NCBI RefSeq assembly: GCF_021474425.1
Contig: NZ_JAKEIP010000005.1
Span: 1 to 64,000 of the forward strand
Source of the DNA: Streptomyces muensis
Lineage (GTDB): Bacteria; Actinomycetota; Actinomycetes; Streptomycetales; Streptomycetaceae
Direction: 5' to 3'
Length of the DNA: 64,000 nt
Below, piece after piece: positions 57,396 through 64,000 of the stretch. Each line of letters opens with the position of its first letter. The first letter of the stretch is position 1. The notes under the pieces were generated by a model. That model was not told where the DNA came from, searched no databases, and saw only the letters and a list, made by a program, of their open reading frames with translations. The translations under genes and the position numbers were made by a program.

Positions 57396-58581
57396 GTGGG
57401 CGAACAAGACGTGGGGGCCCATCATCGGCTGCACCCGAGTCTCGTCCGGCTGCGACGGCTGTTACGCGATCCGTACCGCGAACATCCGGACCTACAACCC
57501 CAACCCGAAGATCGCAGCGGCGTACGCCGGAACCGTCCACACGACCGATGGGCGCCTCGACTGGACCGGCCAGGTCAACCTGGTGGAGGACCGTCTCACC
57601 GATCCGCTGAGGTGGCGCAAGCCGCTGCGGGTGTTCGTCAACTCGCAGAGCGACCTGTTCCACGAGCAGGTTCCCGAGGAGTTCATCGCCCGCATCTTCG
57701 CGGTCATCGCCGTGACGCCCCGGCACACGTACCAGGTCCTCACCAAGCGGCACGGCCGGATGCGGTCCCTGCTCGGCAAGCGCGAGTTCTGGCAGGAAGT
57801 CGGGCGGCACGCACGCCAGGACGCCTACCGGCACCGCGGCGCCGAGGAGTGGATCGAGGAAGGCGTCAGCGTCTGCGACCCCGCCAGCTTCGACCAGCTC
57901 CGGCAGCTGCCCAACCTCTGGCTCGGCGTGTCCGTGGAAGATCAGAAGACGGCCGACATGCGGATCCCCGCCCTCCTCGAGACCCCGGCCGCCGTACGGT
58001 GGATCAGCGCCGAACCGCTGCTCGGCCCGATCGACCTCTGCGGCCCTGTGCACCCGGACGGCGGGCGCAGGAAGCTGACCTACTGGCTCGACGGACGCCC
58101 TGGCCTGGGCGAGGGGTACACCACGGGCACCGGCCTGGTGATGCACCCGCTCGTCACCGGCCCCCGGCTCGACTGGGTGGTCGCCGGCGGCGAGTCCGGC
58201 CCGGGCGCCCGCCCGGCGCACCCCGACTGGTTCCGCCTCCTGCGCGACCAGTGCGCCCACTCCGGGGTGCGCTACTGGTTCAAACAGTGGGGACAGTGGG
58301 GCCTCGAGGCGCCGCTGGACGGCGAGGGCCGGATCGTGCGCGGCGCCCGCGGCCAGGGCGTGACCCTCGCCAACGACGGCACGGTGTACGCCCCCGGCGA
58401 CCTGGCCTACCCCGACGGCCCCCGCTACGGCGAAGCCATCCGGGCCGGGCACCAGCGGGCCAACCTCACCCAGCTCTACAGCATCGGCAAGAAGGCGGCG
58501 GGCCACGAACTCGACGGCCGCGTCCACCAGGAGTTCCCCGAGGCGCGTCCGGCGGCTGCCCGAGCGGAGGCGGGCCGATGA
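57373..58581 (+). CDS. Phage Gp37/Gp68-family protein (DUF5131)
   Basis: 402 aa, GTG start. [26 protein letters not shown] is the family opening with its Cys cluster (C-x6-C-x2-C). [60 protein letters not shown] and [15 protein letters not shown] follow in the expected order; FKQWGQWG ends the core. The fold resembles radical SAM enzymes. Reaction unknown, but the family is typical of phage early regions. Confidence 0.88.
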   Translation: [402 protein letters not shown]

Positions 58582-59024
58582 CCGTGACGGAACTGACTCC
58601 CGGTCCTGCGCGCACCTGGCGCATCGAACTGCCCACCGGGCTCACCCTGATGACCAGCAACGAGCGGCTGCACCACCTACAGCGCTCGGATCGGACCCGC
58701 GCCCTGCGGCAGGCCGCCCGCATCGCGGCCCAGGTCGCCCGCGTGCCGCACCTCGAGCGCGCCTACGTCACCTGCTACCTGCGGGCGAAGGACCGGCGCC
58801 GCCGCGACCCGGGCAACTGGTACCCCTCGGCGAAGGCTGCGCTCGACGGAGTCGTCGACGCCGGCGTGCTCACCGACGACGACGCCACCCGCGTCATCGG
58901 CCCCGACATGCGCCTCGGCGAGGTCCTCAAGACCGGCCCCCAACTCGTCCTCGTGGTCACGGACCTTACCCAGATGGCCCCCGACCACCTCACCCTTCTC
59001 GACCCCCTGGGAGCAGCAGCATGA
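58578..59024 (+). CDS. rusA: RusA-like Holliday junction resolvase
   Basis: 148 aa, ATG overlapping the upstream stop. RRRDPGNWYPSAKAALDGVVDAGVLTDDDATRVIG contains the RusA active-site pattern: Asp and Asn in DPxNW, Lys in the following helix, then the paired DG...DD. The N-terminal strand (WRIELPTGLTLMTSNERLHH) is typical. It should resolve Holliday junctions or branched DNA before packaging. Confidence 0.88.
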   Translation: MTVTELTPGPARTWRIELPTGLTLMTSNERLHHLQRSDRTRALRQAARIAAQVARVPHLERAYVTCYLRAKDRRRRDPGNWYPSAKAALDGVVDAGVLTDDDATRVIGPDMRLGEVLKTGPQLVLVVTDLTQMAPDHLTLLDPLGAAA

Positions 59025-59659
59025 CCCCCGCCGCCGTCCTCGCCGGCCGCCCCGCCGCGGCCAAGGGCAGCCACTGGGCGCAGCGCAGCGCCTGCCACAC
59101 CACCAACGCCGACGACTTCTTCGAGCCCGGCCCGGCGGCGCAGGCCCGCGCCCGCGAGATCTGCCTGACCTGCCCGGTCCGCGTCGCGTGCCTCACCGAC
59201 CGTGCCGCGGGCGGCATCGCCGAGACGGAGGGCATGGTCGGCGGCCTGGACCAGGCCCAGCGACGCGTGCTGAAGGTCGCCGAACTCATCGGTGAGCGCC
59301 CCGACTTGGAGCGCGCCGAGCAGCTCCTCTCGCCGAGCTGGCGCTACCGGCTGCACAAGCTGCGCAACGGCGGTCACGCGCCGCGGCGGATGGCGGAGAT
59401 CCTCACCGGCGAGGGCCTGACGGTGGACGCGATCACGGTGCGGGTCGCGCTGTGGTGGGTCGGGGGCAGCGGCAAGGCCCTGGCCCGGCGCGCCTCCCGG
59501 GACCGGCGCCCGCTGTGGCAGCGGCTGCGCGACGACCACGCCGACGAGATCCTGCGGCTACGCGGAAGCGGCGCCCGGCACATCGACGTCGCGGAGTACC
59601 TCGGCGTCCACGTCGGCACGTCCACGCGCGCTGTGCAGTCGCTGGAGGTGGCTGCGTGA
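59021..59659 (+). CDS. WhiB-family regulator with C-terminal HTH
   Basis: 212 aa, ATG overlapping the upstream stop. ACHTTNADDFFEPG, ICLTCPVRVACLTDRA (C-x2-C-x5-C) and GMVGGLDQAQRR (a variant of G[VI]WGG) mark a WhiB [4Fe-4S] domain in the first ~85 residues. The rest has HTH-like helices (RMAEILTGEGLTVDAITVRV, HIDVAEYLGVHVGTSTRAV). Third WhiB-type gene of the window. Confidence 0.82.
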   Translation: MTPAAVLAGRPAAAKGSHWAQRSACHTTNADDFFEPGPAAQARAREICLTCPVRVACLTDRAAGGIAETEGMVGGLDQAQRRVLKVAELIGERPDLERAEQLLSPSWRYRLHKLRNGGHAPRRMAEILTGEGLTVDAITVRVALWWVGGSGKALARRASRDRRPLWQRLRDDHADEILRLRGSGARHIDVAEYLGVHVGTSTRAVQSLEVAA

Positions 59660-60591
59660 GCACGGCGACTCCCACCCGCGGGCCGGCCGAGCGGGCGGCA
59701 CACGCCCGCTGGGCCGCCCGGCGGCGGCGCCTGATCGCCTACGGGCAGTGGGACCCGTTCATGCCCGCCGAGCCGGTCCGCGCACACCTGCGGGCGCTGG
59801 CCGAACTGGGCATGACGATCAAGGGCGTTGAACAGGCCCTGGGTCTTCAGCCCCAGGCGCTGCGCCACGTGACGGCCGGTACCTACGGCTACGGGCCGGG
59901 GGAGAAGGTCACCCGGGAGATCGGTGAGGCGGTCCTGGGGTTCTGGCCGAAGCTGGAGGACTTCCCCGACAGCGCCACCGTTGACCCGACCGGGACGCGG
60001 CGTCGTGTCGAGGCGCTCGCGGTCGGCGGATGGTCGCGGGCGATGCTGGCCGAGCGGGCCGGACGACCGTACTGCTCCTTCAGGAATTCGCTGAACTTCG
60101 CACGGACCTCGGTGCCGCTGGCGAAGACGGTGGTGCAGCTGTACGACGAGCTGTGGAACGAGCGTCCCGAGGACCACGGCATCCGGGCCTGGGTTGCCGA
60201 GCGGGTCCGCCGAACGGCACAGGCCGCTGGCTTTCACGGGCCGCTCGCCTGGGACGACGACCTCATCGACAACCCTTCCGCGCTGCCGCAGACCGATGCG
60301 CGGGTGTCGCTGCTCGGGCAGGGGGAGAACCTCGCGGACCGGTTCCTGCTGGGGGAGTCGGTCATCCTGGACGCCGCGTCCCGCCGGGAGGTCCTCGTCC
60401 ACCTCATGGAGTGGACGGACCTGACGGTCGCGCAGGTGGCAGAGCGCCTCGAGACGACGGAGGCCGCGGTCTCCCGAGCCTGGGAGCGGGCCAAAGCCAA
60501 GGAACGGGAGGCGGGCCGCACCCCGCCGTGGCGGCGGGTGTACATCTCGCCCAGCGAACTCCTGCGGGACCAGGCGGCGAACGCCGCGTGA
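59656..60591 (+). CDS. HTH protein, paralogue of the 41093 product
   Basis: 311 aa, GTG overlapping the upstream stop. AEPVRAHLRALAELGMTIKG, then repeated HTH-like segments, GPLAWDDDLIDNPSA (also in the product at 41093) and a C-terminal HTH (TVAQVAERLETTEAAVSRAW). It lacks the N-terminal Cys motif of its paralogue. Probably a DNA-binding protein; end of the operon. Confidence 0.6.
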   Translation: MSTATPTRGPAERAAHARWAARRRRLIAYGQWDPFMPAEPVRAHLRALAELGMTIKGVEQALGLQPQALRHVTAGTYGYGPGEKVTREIGEAVLGFWPKLEDFPDSATVDPTGTRRRVEALAVGGWSRAMLAERAGRPYCSFRNSLNFARTSVPLAKTVVQLYDELWNERPEDHGIRAWVAERVRRTAQAAGFHGPLAWDDDLIDNPSALPQTDARVSLLGQGENLADRFLLGESVILDAASRREVLVHLMEWTDLTVAQVAERLETTEAAVSRAWERAKAKEREAGRTPPWRRVYISPSELLRDQAANAA

Positions 60592-60672
60592 GGCGGCGAC
60601 GGCCGTCTGTCGGGACAGGGCGCCGGGGCCCACCCCGGTGGCCGGCCTCCCGCGACAGCAAGCTTCTGACCA

Positions 60673-60703
60673 GGGCGGTCTCCCCGCGGAGGCCGCCCTT
60701 TTG
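60673..60703 (+). terminator. Intrinsic terminator
   Basis: GGGCGGTCTCC / GGAGGCCGCCC (one G-T wobble), CCGC loop, then TTTT. Confidence 0.85.
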
Positions 60704-60727
60704 CATGCCCCGAAACCCTTGGATCTA

Positions 60728-60756
60728 TTGCTTACGTATTGGGTTTCGCGTAGTGT
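60728..60756 (+). promoter_or_regulatory. TTACGTAT-family promoter/operator
   Basis: TTGCTT, 17-bp spacer ACGTATTGGGTTTCGCG, TAGTGT. Twin of the promoter at 52777, again directly behind a terminator. Confidence 0.8.
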
Positions 60757-60799
60757 CTGGGGTGCCGACAAAGACACGCGAAACACCCAAGGAGCTGGC

Positions 60800-61060
60800 A
60801 TGCAGCACGAGATGCGCCTGATCGACACCAACGGCTACACGGTCCCCGGCGCGGTCCGCTACGGCGTACCGACCGACCAGGTCGCCTCCGTAGAGGCCGA
60901 GCTGAAGGCCCTGGCCGAGCCCGACGCCCACCAGGGCCGGGAGCTGCACCTCGCGCACGCGGCCAGCCTCACCGGGGTCAGCGCATCCAACCAGCGCGCG
61001 GCGGCCAGCCAGGTCCGCGCCAACCGCTACGAGGTGCGGATCACCCCGCCGGTCGCCTGA
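60800..61060 (+). CDS. Unknown 86-aa early protein
   Basis: ATG start after AAGGAGCTGGC. A beta-type N-terminus (MRLIDTNGYTVPGAVRYGV) and a helical C-terminus with AASLTGVSASNQRAAASQVR. First gene behind the third TTACGTAT promoter. Function unknown. Confidence 0.55.
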   Translation: MQHEMRLIDTNGYTVPGAVRYGVPTDQVASVEAELKALAEPDAHQGRELHLAHAASLTGVSASNQRAAASQVRANRYEVRITPPVA

Positions 61061-61067
61061 CCGGCCC

Positions 61068-61091
61068 GGCCGGGGCCCACGGGCCCCGGCC
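61068..61091 (+). terminator. Intercistronic hairpin
   Basis: GGCCGGGGCCC / GGGCCCCGGCC, perfect 11-bp stem, AC loop. Confidence 0.5.
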
Positions 61092-61152
61092 ACCGTACCG
61101 CCAGCCACGTCGGCACCCGCTTCACCTTCAACCCCGAGAGACGGAGACCCAC

Positions 61153-61521
61153 ATGACGGCACTGCGCACCGCCCGCGACGTCTACCCCAAGGGCACCTCG
61201 CGCCAGGTCTGCATCGCCCACAACCGCCTGATCAAGGCCATCGAGATGGCCATGGCCCTCTACGTCGAGTTCGGCGACCAGGCCACCCCCGCCATGATCG
61301 AGCGGCTCACCGCCGAGGACTTCACGCGCGCCGCCCGCACCGCCGGGGTGAACCCGCCCAACAGCGACGACACCCGCGACCAGGTCCGCCTCCTGCTGAA
61401 GGTCTTCGTCGCCCTCGGCACCACGGACGGCCCCGCCGACGCCGAGGTCGTCAGGGCCCTCCTCAACGGCCCCGGTCGCACCGAGGGCGGCCGGATCGCC
61501 CTCCTGGTCCCCATCAGCTGA
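61153..61521 (+). CDS. Unknown 122-aa protein
   Basis: ATG start after GAGACGGAGACC. Helical (SRQVCIAHNRLIKAIEMAMA; MIERLTAEDFTRAARTAGVN), C-terminal DQVRLLLKVFVALG. No family recognised. Confidence 0.5.
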   Translation: MTALRTARDVYPKGTSRQVCIAHNRLIKAIEMAMALYVEFGDQATPAMIERLTAEDFTRAARTAGVNPPNSDDTRDQVRLLLKVFVALGTTDGPADAEVVRALLNGPGRTEGGRIALLVPIS

Positions 61522-61540
61522 CGGGACGTCCGCCTTCCCC

Positions 61541-61570
61541 TGGGGCCGGGCCGCATCCGGCCCGGCCCCA
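61541..61570 (+). terminator. Intercistronic hairpin
   Basis: TGGGGCCGGGCCG / CGGCCCGGCCCCA, perfect 13-bp stem around CATC. Confidence 0.55.
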
Positions 61571-61597
61571 GGCCGACCCGAAGGACCCTCTCTCCCG

Positions 61598-62389
61598 ATG
61601 TCGATCGACCGGCTCCTGCTCACCACCGACGCCCTCGAGCCCGGGATGCGCGTCGTCTACACCGACCACGCCGGGATTCCGCTGCAGCTCACCGTCGCCG
61701 AAGTCCTCCTCGACAAGGACGTCTTCACCACCCGCGCCACCCGCTCCGTACCCGCGCTCGAGATCCCGCTCGACGACGTACGGGCCGGACGCCTCACCCG
61801 ACGCCCCACCCGCACCCACACCCCGCGCATCGCCTCGGCCGACCCGGACGATCCAGCCCAGCCCGGCACCTGGTTCGTCGCCTGGTGCGCGAAGTGCGGG
61901 TGGCAGACCGTCGCCCTGGCCGTCGAGGCCGCCGCGCGCTACCAGTTCCGCCGCTTCCACCCACCACACGTCCGAAAGGCTCCGCCCATGCCTCTGCCGA
62001 CCGCTGCCACGCTGCTCACCGGCCTCGCCGCCAACGCGCTGTTGGAGTTCGAAGCCGAAGTCGACCCCGCGACGCTCGAGGCGGTCACCACGCACGAGGG
62101 AGCCCGCATCACCTTCGCCTCGAGCGGCGACCCGGCCACCGACCGGGGCCTGGTCGAGCAGATCAACGGCGAGCTGTGCCTCAGCCGGGATCCCAGACTC
62201 GACAACCTGGCGGTGGTCGTCCGCCCCAGCGACGACGACGCCACCCTGGCCGCCGCCGCCAACTCCCTGCGCCACCTCGCCACCCTCCTGGACCGAGCCG
62301 CCGCGCCCACCGACCAGGACCCGCCCGCGCAGATGGACCGGGCCACCGCGCTGCGCTTCGCCGAGAACGTCCTCAGCAGCGTCGGCTGA
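61598..62389 (+). CDS. Unknown two-part protein (263 aa)
   Basis: ATG start. Residues ~1-125 are beta-rich, ending with WCAKCGWQTVALAVEAAARYQFRRFH, a CxxC zinc site. Residues ~130-263 are a separate helical/acidic domain beginning at an internal Met (MPLPTAATLLTGL, ATG at 61988) that could be its own gene start. Function unknown. Confidence 0.5.
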   Translation: MSIDRLLLTTDALEPGMRVVYTDHAGIPLQLTVAEVLLDKDVFTTRATRSVPALEIPLDDVRAGRLTRRPTRTHTPRIASADPDDPAQPGTWFVAWCAKCGWQTVALAVEAAARYQFRRFHPPHVRKAPPMPLPTAATLLTGLAANALLEFEAEVDPATLEAVTTHEGARITFASSGDPATDRGLVEQINGELCLSRDPRLDNLAVVVRPSDDDATLAAAANSLRHLATLLDRAAAPTDQDPPAQMDRATALRFAENVLSSVG

Positions 62390-62403
62390 ACCACCCCGCC
62401 CGA

Positions 62404-62436
62404 CCGCTCCGGCCCGGCTCACCCGGGCCGGAGCGG
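62404..62436 (+). terminator. Intercistronic hairpin
   Basis: CCGCTCCGGCCCGG / CCGGGCCGGAGCGG, perfect 14-bp stem around CTCAC. Confidence 0.6.
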
Positions 62437-62476
62437 CCCTCGTCCTCAACTCCCCGCGCACGAAAGGGCCATCGCC

Positions 62477-62932
62477 GTGACCACCACCAGCACCGTGACC
62501 GAACTGCGCTGGAACAAGGACGTCTACCCGCCGGTCGGGACGAACGACACCAGCTGGATCCCCTGCACGACCAGCGACGGCCAGCCCGCCGCGCTCGCCC
62601 TGGACGACCAGGAGCGCGAGGCCCTCGGCAGGCAGCTCCTCCACCTCGACGACGAAGACGACGTCGTCGACGAGCAGTTCTTTGAGCCCGAGCGCCTGTA
62701 CGTCCGCAACGGCATCACCTTCCGCTGTGAGGGCATCGCCCTCTACCCGGGCACCACCGAGCCGCGCGCCTTCGGCTTCAAGCGCCACGGGCACCCGAAC
62801 GCCGGATGGGCGCCGGCCACCTTCAGCGAGCGGGCCTGGCGCAGGGGCTGGGAGGACATCACCTGCCCGGAGCACGGCTACGAGTGCGCCCCGCACGCCC
62901 TGTTCGCCGACTGCCCCGCGCATCGCCGATGA
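62477..62932 (+). CDS. Unknown 151-aa protein with Cys/His end
   Basis: GTG start. Acidic middle with HLDDEDDVVDEQFFEPERLY, aromatic C-terminal part, ending ITCPEHGYECAPHALFADCP with Cys and His suited to metal binding. ATGA overlap with the next gene. Confidence 0.5.
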   Translation: MTTTSTVTELRWNKDVYPPVGTNDTSWIPCTTSDGQPAALALDDQEREALGRQLLHLDDEDDVVDEQFFEPERLYVRNGITFRCEGIALYPGTTEPRAFGFKRHGHPNAGWAPATFSERAWRRGWEDITCPEHGYECAPHALFADCPAHRR

Positions 62933-63408
62933 CGACCGCCCTCCTTGAGCGCGCCCCCGGCCCGGCACCACCCGCCCCGCCTGCCGAGACGTACGGCCAC
63001 GAACAGGCCCTGGACGCGATGCTGTACGCCGCCCGCCGGATGGGCATCGCCGCCACCGACCGGCAGGTCGCCACCCTGCTCACCGTCGCCGAACGGCACT
63101 TGCTGCCCCCGGCGCCGGCCGACGACTTCCCGCACGGCACGATGCGCGGCTACCGCCGCCACCGCCGACGCCGGGAAGCGGCCTGCGAGTCGTGCCGGGA
63201 GGCGTGCCGCCTCGAGTCCGCCGCGCGCCGACAGCGCCGCCGTACGACGAAGCCGTGCGGCACCGAGGCCGCCTACCGCCGGCACCTCTACCACTGCGAA
63301 GAGCCGTGCCAGCCCTGCAAGGACGCCCACGCCGCCGACGTCCGCGAGTACCGCGAGCGGGCGGCAGGGCCTGACCCGCACCCGCCACAGAAGGAGAGGA
63401 CACGATGA
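62929..63408 (+). CDS. Unknown basic protein with two actinophage Cys motifs
   Basis: 159 aa, ATG overlapping the upstream stop. An N-terminal helical domain (HEQALDAMLYAARRMGIAAT) is followed by two copies of the HGTxxxYxxHxCRCxxC-like pattern: HGTMRGYRRHRRRREAACESC and CGTEAAYRRHLYHCEEPCQPC. These motifs occur in many actinophage DNA-binding proteins. An 18-codon frame (63405-63461) links it to the next gene. Confidence 0.6.
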   Translation: MTTALLERAPGPAPPAPPAETYGHEQALDAMLYAARRMGIAATDRQVATLLTVAERHLLPPAPADDFPHGTMRGYRRHRRRREAACESCREACRLESAARRQRRRTTKPCGTEAAYRRHLYHCEEPCQPCKDAHAADVREYRERAAGPDPHPPQKERTR

Positions 63409-63457
63409 CACCCCAGCGACCGCCCGCCTTACCGGCCCGAGCCCCGGAGCGCACCCG

Positions 63458-64000
63458 GTGAGCGCCGCGGGCGGGCAGACCGCGCTGTCGGTCCCGGCGC
63501 AGCCCGGCCGGGGAGGCCGGCACGGCATCGCGGACGTCACCACCGACGTGCTGACCCGGATGCTGCGCGACCACTTCATCAAGCCGGGGGAGGAGATACC
63601 GGGGGCCGTGTTCCTCACCGAGGTCACCGCCCCCGAGCGCACCGGCCGCCGGGCGGACGCGGTCCACATCGCCACGTGGGCGTCGCGGGGCGGCGGCGAG
63701 ATTGACGTGTGCGAGGTCAAGACCCAACGCGCCGACTGGCTCCGGGAGTTGCGCGACCCGGGCAAGGCGGAGGCTTGGTGGCCGTACAGCTCACGGTTCT
63801 GGCTCGTGGTGCCCAACACAGGCGTCGCCCGGCCGGACGAGCTGCCCGAAGGGTGGGGGCTGATGGTGCCCAAGGCCCGCGGCCGGCGCTTCCAGGTCCT
63901 CGTCGAACCGGCCAAGCGCACCCCGGAACTGACGACGGGCCTGCTGGTCACCCTGCTCACCAACACCGAGACCGTGCGGATGAACGCCCTGCGCCGCCAG
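63458..64000 (+). CDS. PD-(D/E)XK-like nuclease (MmcB-like), 3' end outside window
   Basis: 181 codons are visible from the GTG at 63458 to the window edge. ADAVHIATW...EIDVCEVKTQRADWLRELRD carries an Asp, then the E-x-K pair (EVK) of PD-(D/E)XK nucleases. WWPYSSRFWLVVPNTGVARPDELPEGWGLMV completes the core, close to MmcB-type DNA-repair nucleases. It continues the early DNA-metabolism group after RusA and WhiB. The end of the gene is not in the window. Confidence 0.65.
   Translation, partial: MSAAGGQTALSVPAQPGRGGRHGIADVTTDVLTRMLRDHFIKPGEEIPGAVFLTEVTAPERTGRRADAVHIATWASRGGGEIDVCEVKTQRADWLRELRDPGKAEAWWPYSSRFWLVVPNTGVARPDELPEGWGLMVPKARGRRFQVLVEPAKRTPELTTGLLVTLLTNTETVRMNALRRQ

Noticed and set aside
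1..64000. Insertion sequences or transposases
   Set aside because: No DDE transposase, serine recombinase or IS-type gene was recognised; the only active-looking recombinase is the integrase at 23856.

Overview
The window is high-GC actinobacterial DNA, almost certainly from Streptomyces. Many genes start with GTG, long runs of genes overlap at ATGA or GTGA, WhiB proteins and a DUF317 protein are present, and several starts look leaderless. The gene content is that of a temperate tailed phage that can probably also live as a plasmid (a phage-plasmid): tail and lysis genes occur together with a tyrosine integrase, a replication-initiator-like gene, a DciA-like protein, ParA, ParB and an array of palindromic candidate centromere sites. 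Both window ends cut through genes.

Layout. (1) 1-6.9 kb, plus strand: end of the tail module and lysis cassette, with a tail-fibre protein, a glycoside hydrolase family 6 protein, a papain-like cysteine protease, an amidase endolysin, a holin, a small membrane protein and a poly-gamma-glutamate hydrolase. (2) 6.9-23.7 kb: accessory (moron) region. It holds a GntR repressor, an XRE-TPR regulator, an aminotransferase, a Sir2-like protein and a UDP-sugar dehydrogenase, a GNAT, an RmlD-like reductase, two HEPN-motif proteins around a recombinase-like protein that lacks catalytic residues, small zinc-ribbon proteins and a five-gene coupled operon. (3) 23.8-26 kb: integrase and an initiator tRNA. 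(4) 26-39.3 kb: mostly minus-strand coupled operons of unknown function. Two divergent plus-strand paralogues (29.9 and 32.5 kb) share a leader. The first minus operon has a promoter that matches the PafBC DNA-damage consensus exactly. (5) 39.3-44.5 kb, plus strand: a tandem ribbon-helix-helix-like protein, a Sak4-like protein without its Walker residues, an HTH protein, a C5 DNA methyltransferase, a WhiB protein and an AT-hook/HTH protein. (6) 44.5-51 kb: replication and partition region. (7) 51-64 kb: early phage genes, including further WhiB-like regulators, an ASCH protein, a Gp37/Gp68 protein, a RusA resolvase and a cut-off PD-(D/E)XK-like nuclease.

How it fits together. The tail and lysis proteins look adapted to a hyphal host whose surface carries glucan and possibly polyglutamate. 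Early operons at 39.3, 52.8 and 60.7 kb share one promoter/operator design (TTGCTT, 17-bp spacer containing ACGTAT[T/A]GGGTTT, then a -10), and a related element lies at 9.83 kb, so one regulator may control them together. Twelve exact copies of GTGATTGC-N3-GCAATCAC mark the replication/partition block and one outlying site. Several lie inside genes and are translated as VIAGQS or VIAPQS. All family calls come from reading motifs by eye; no database search was possible.
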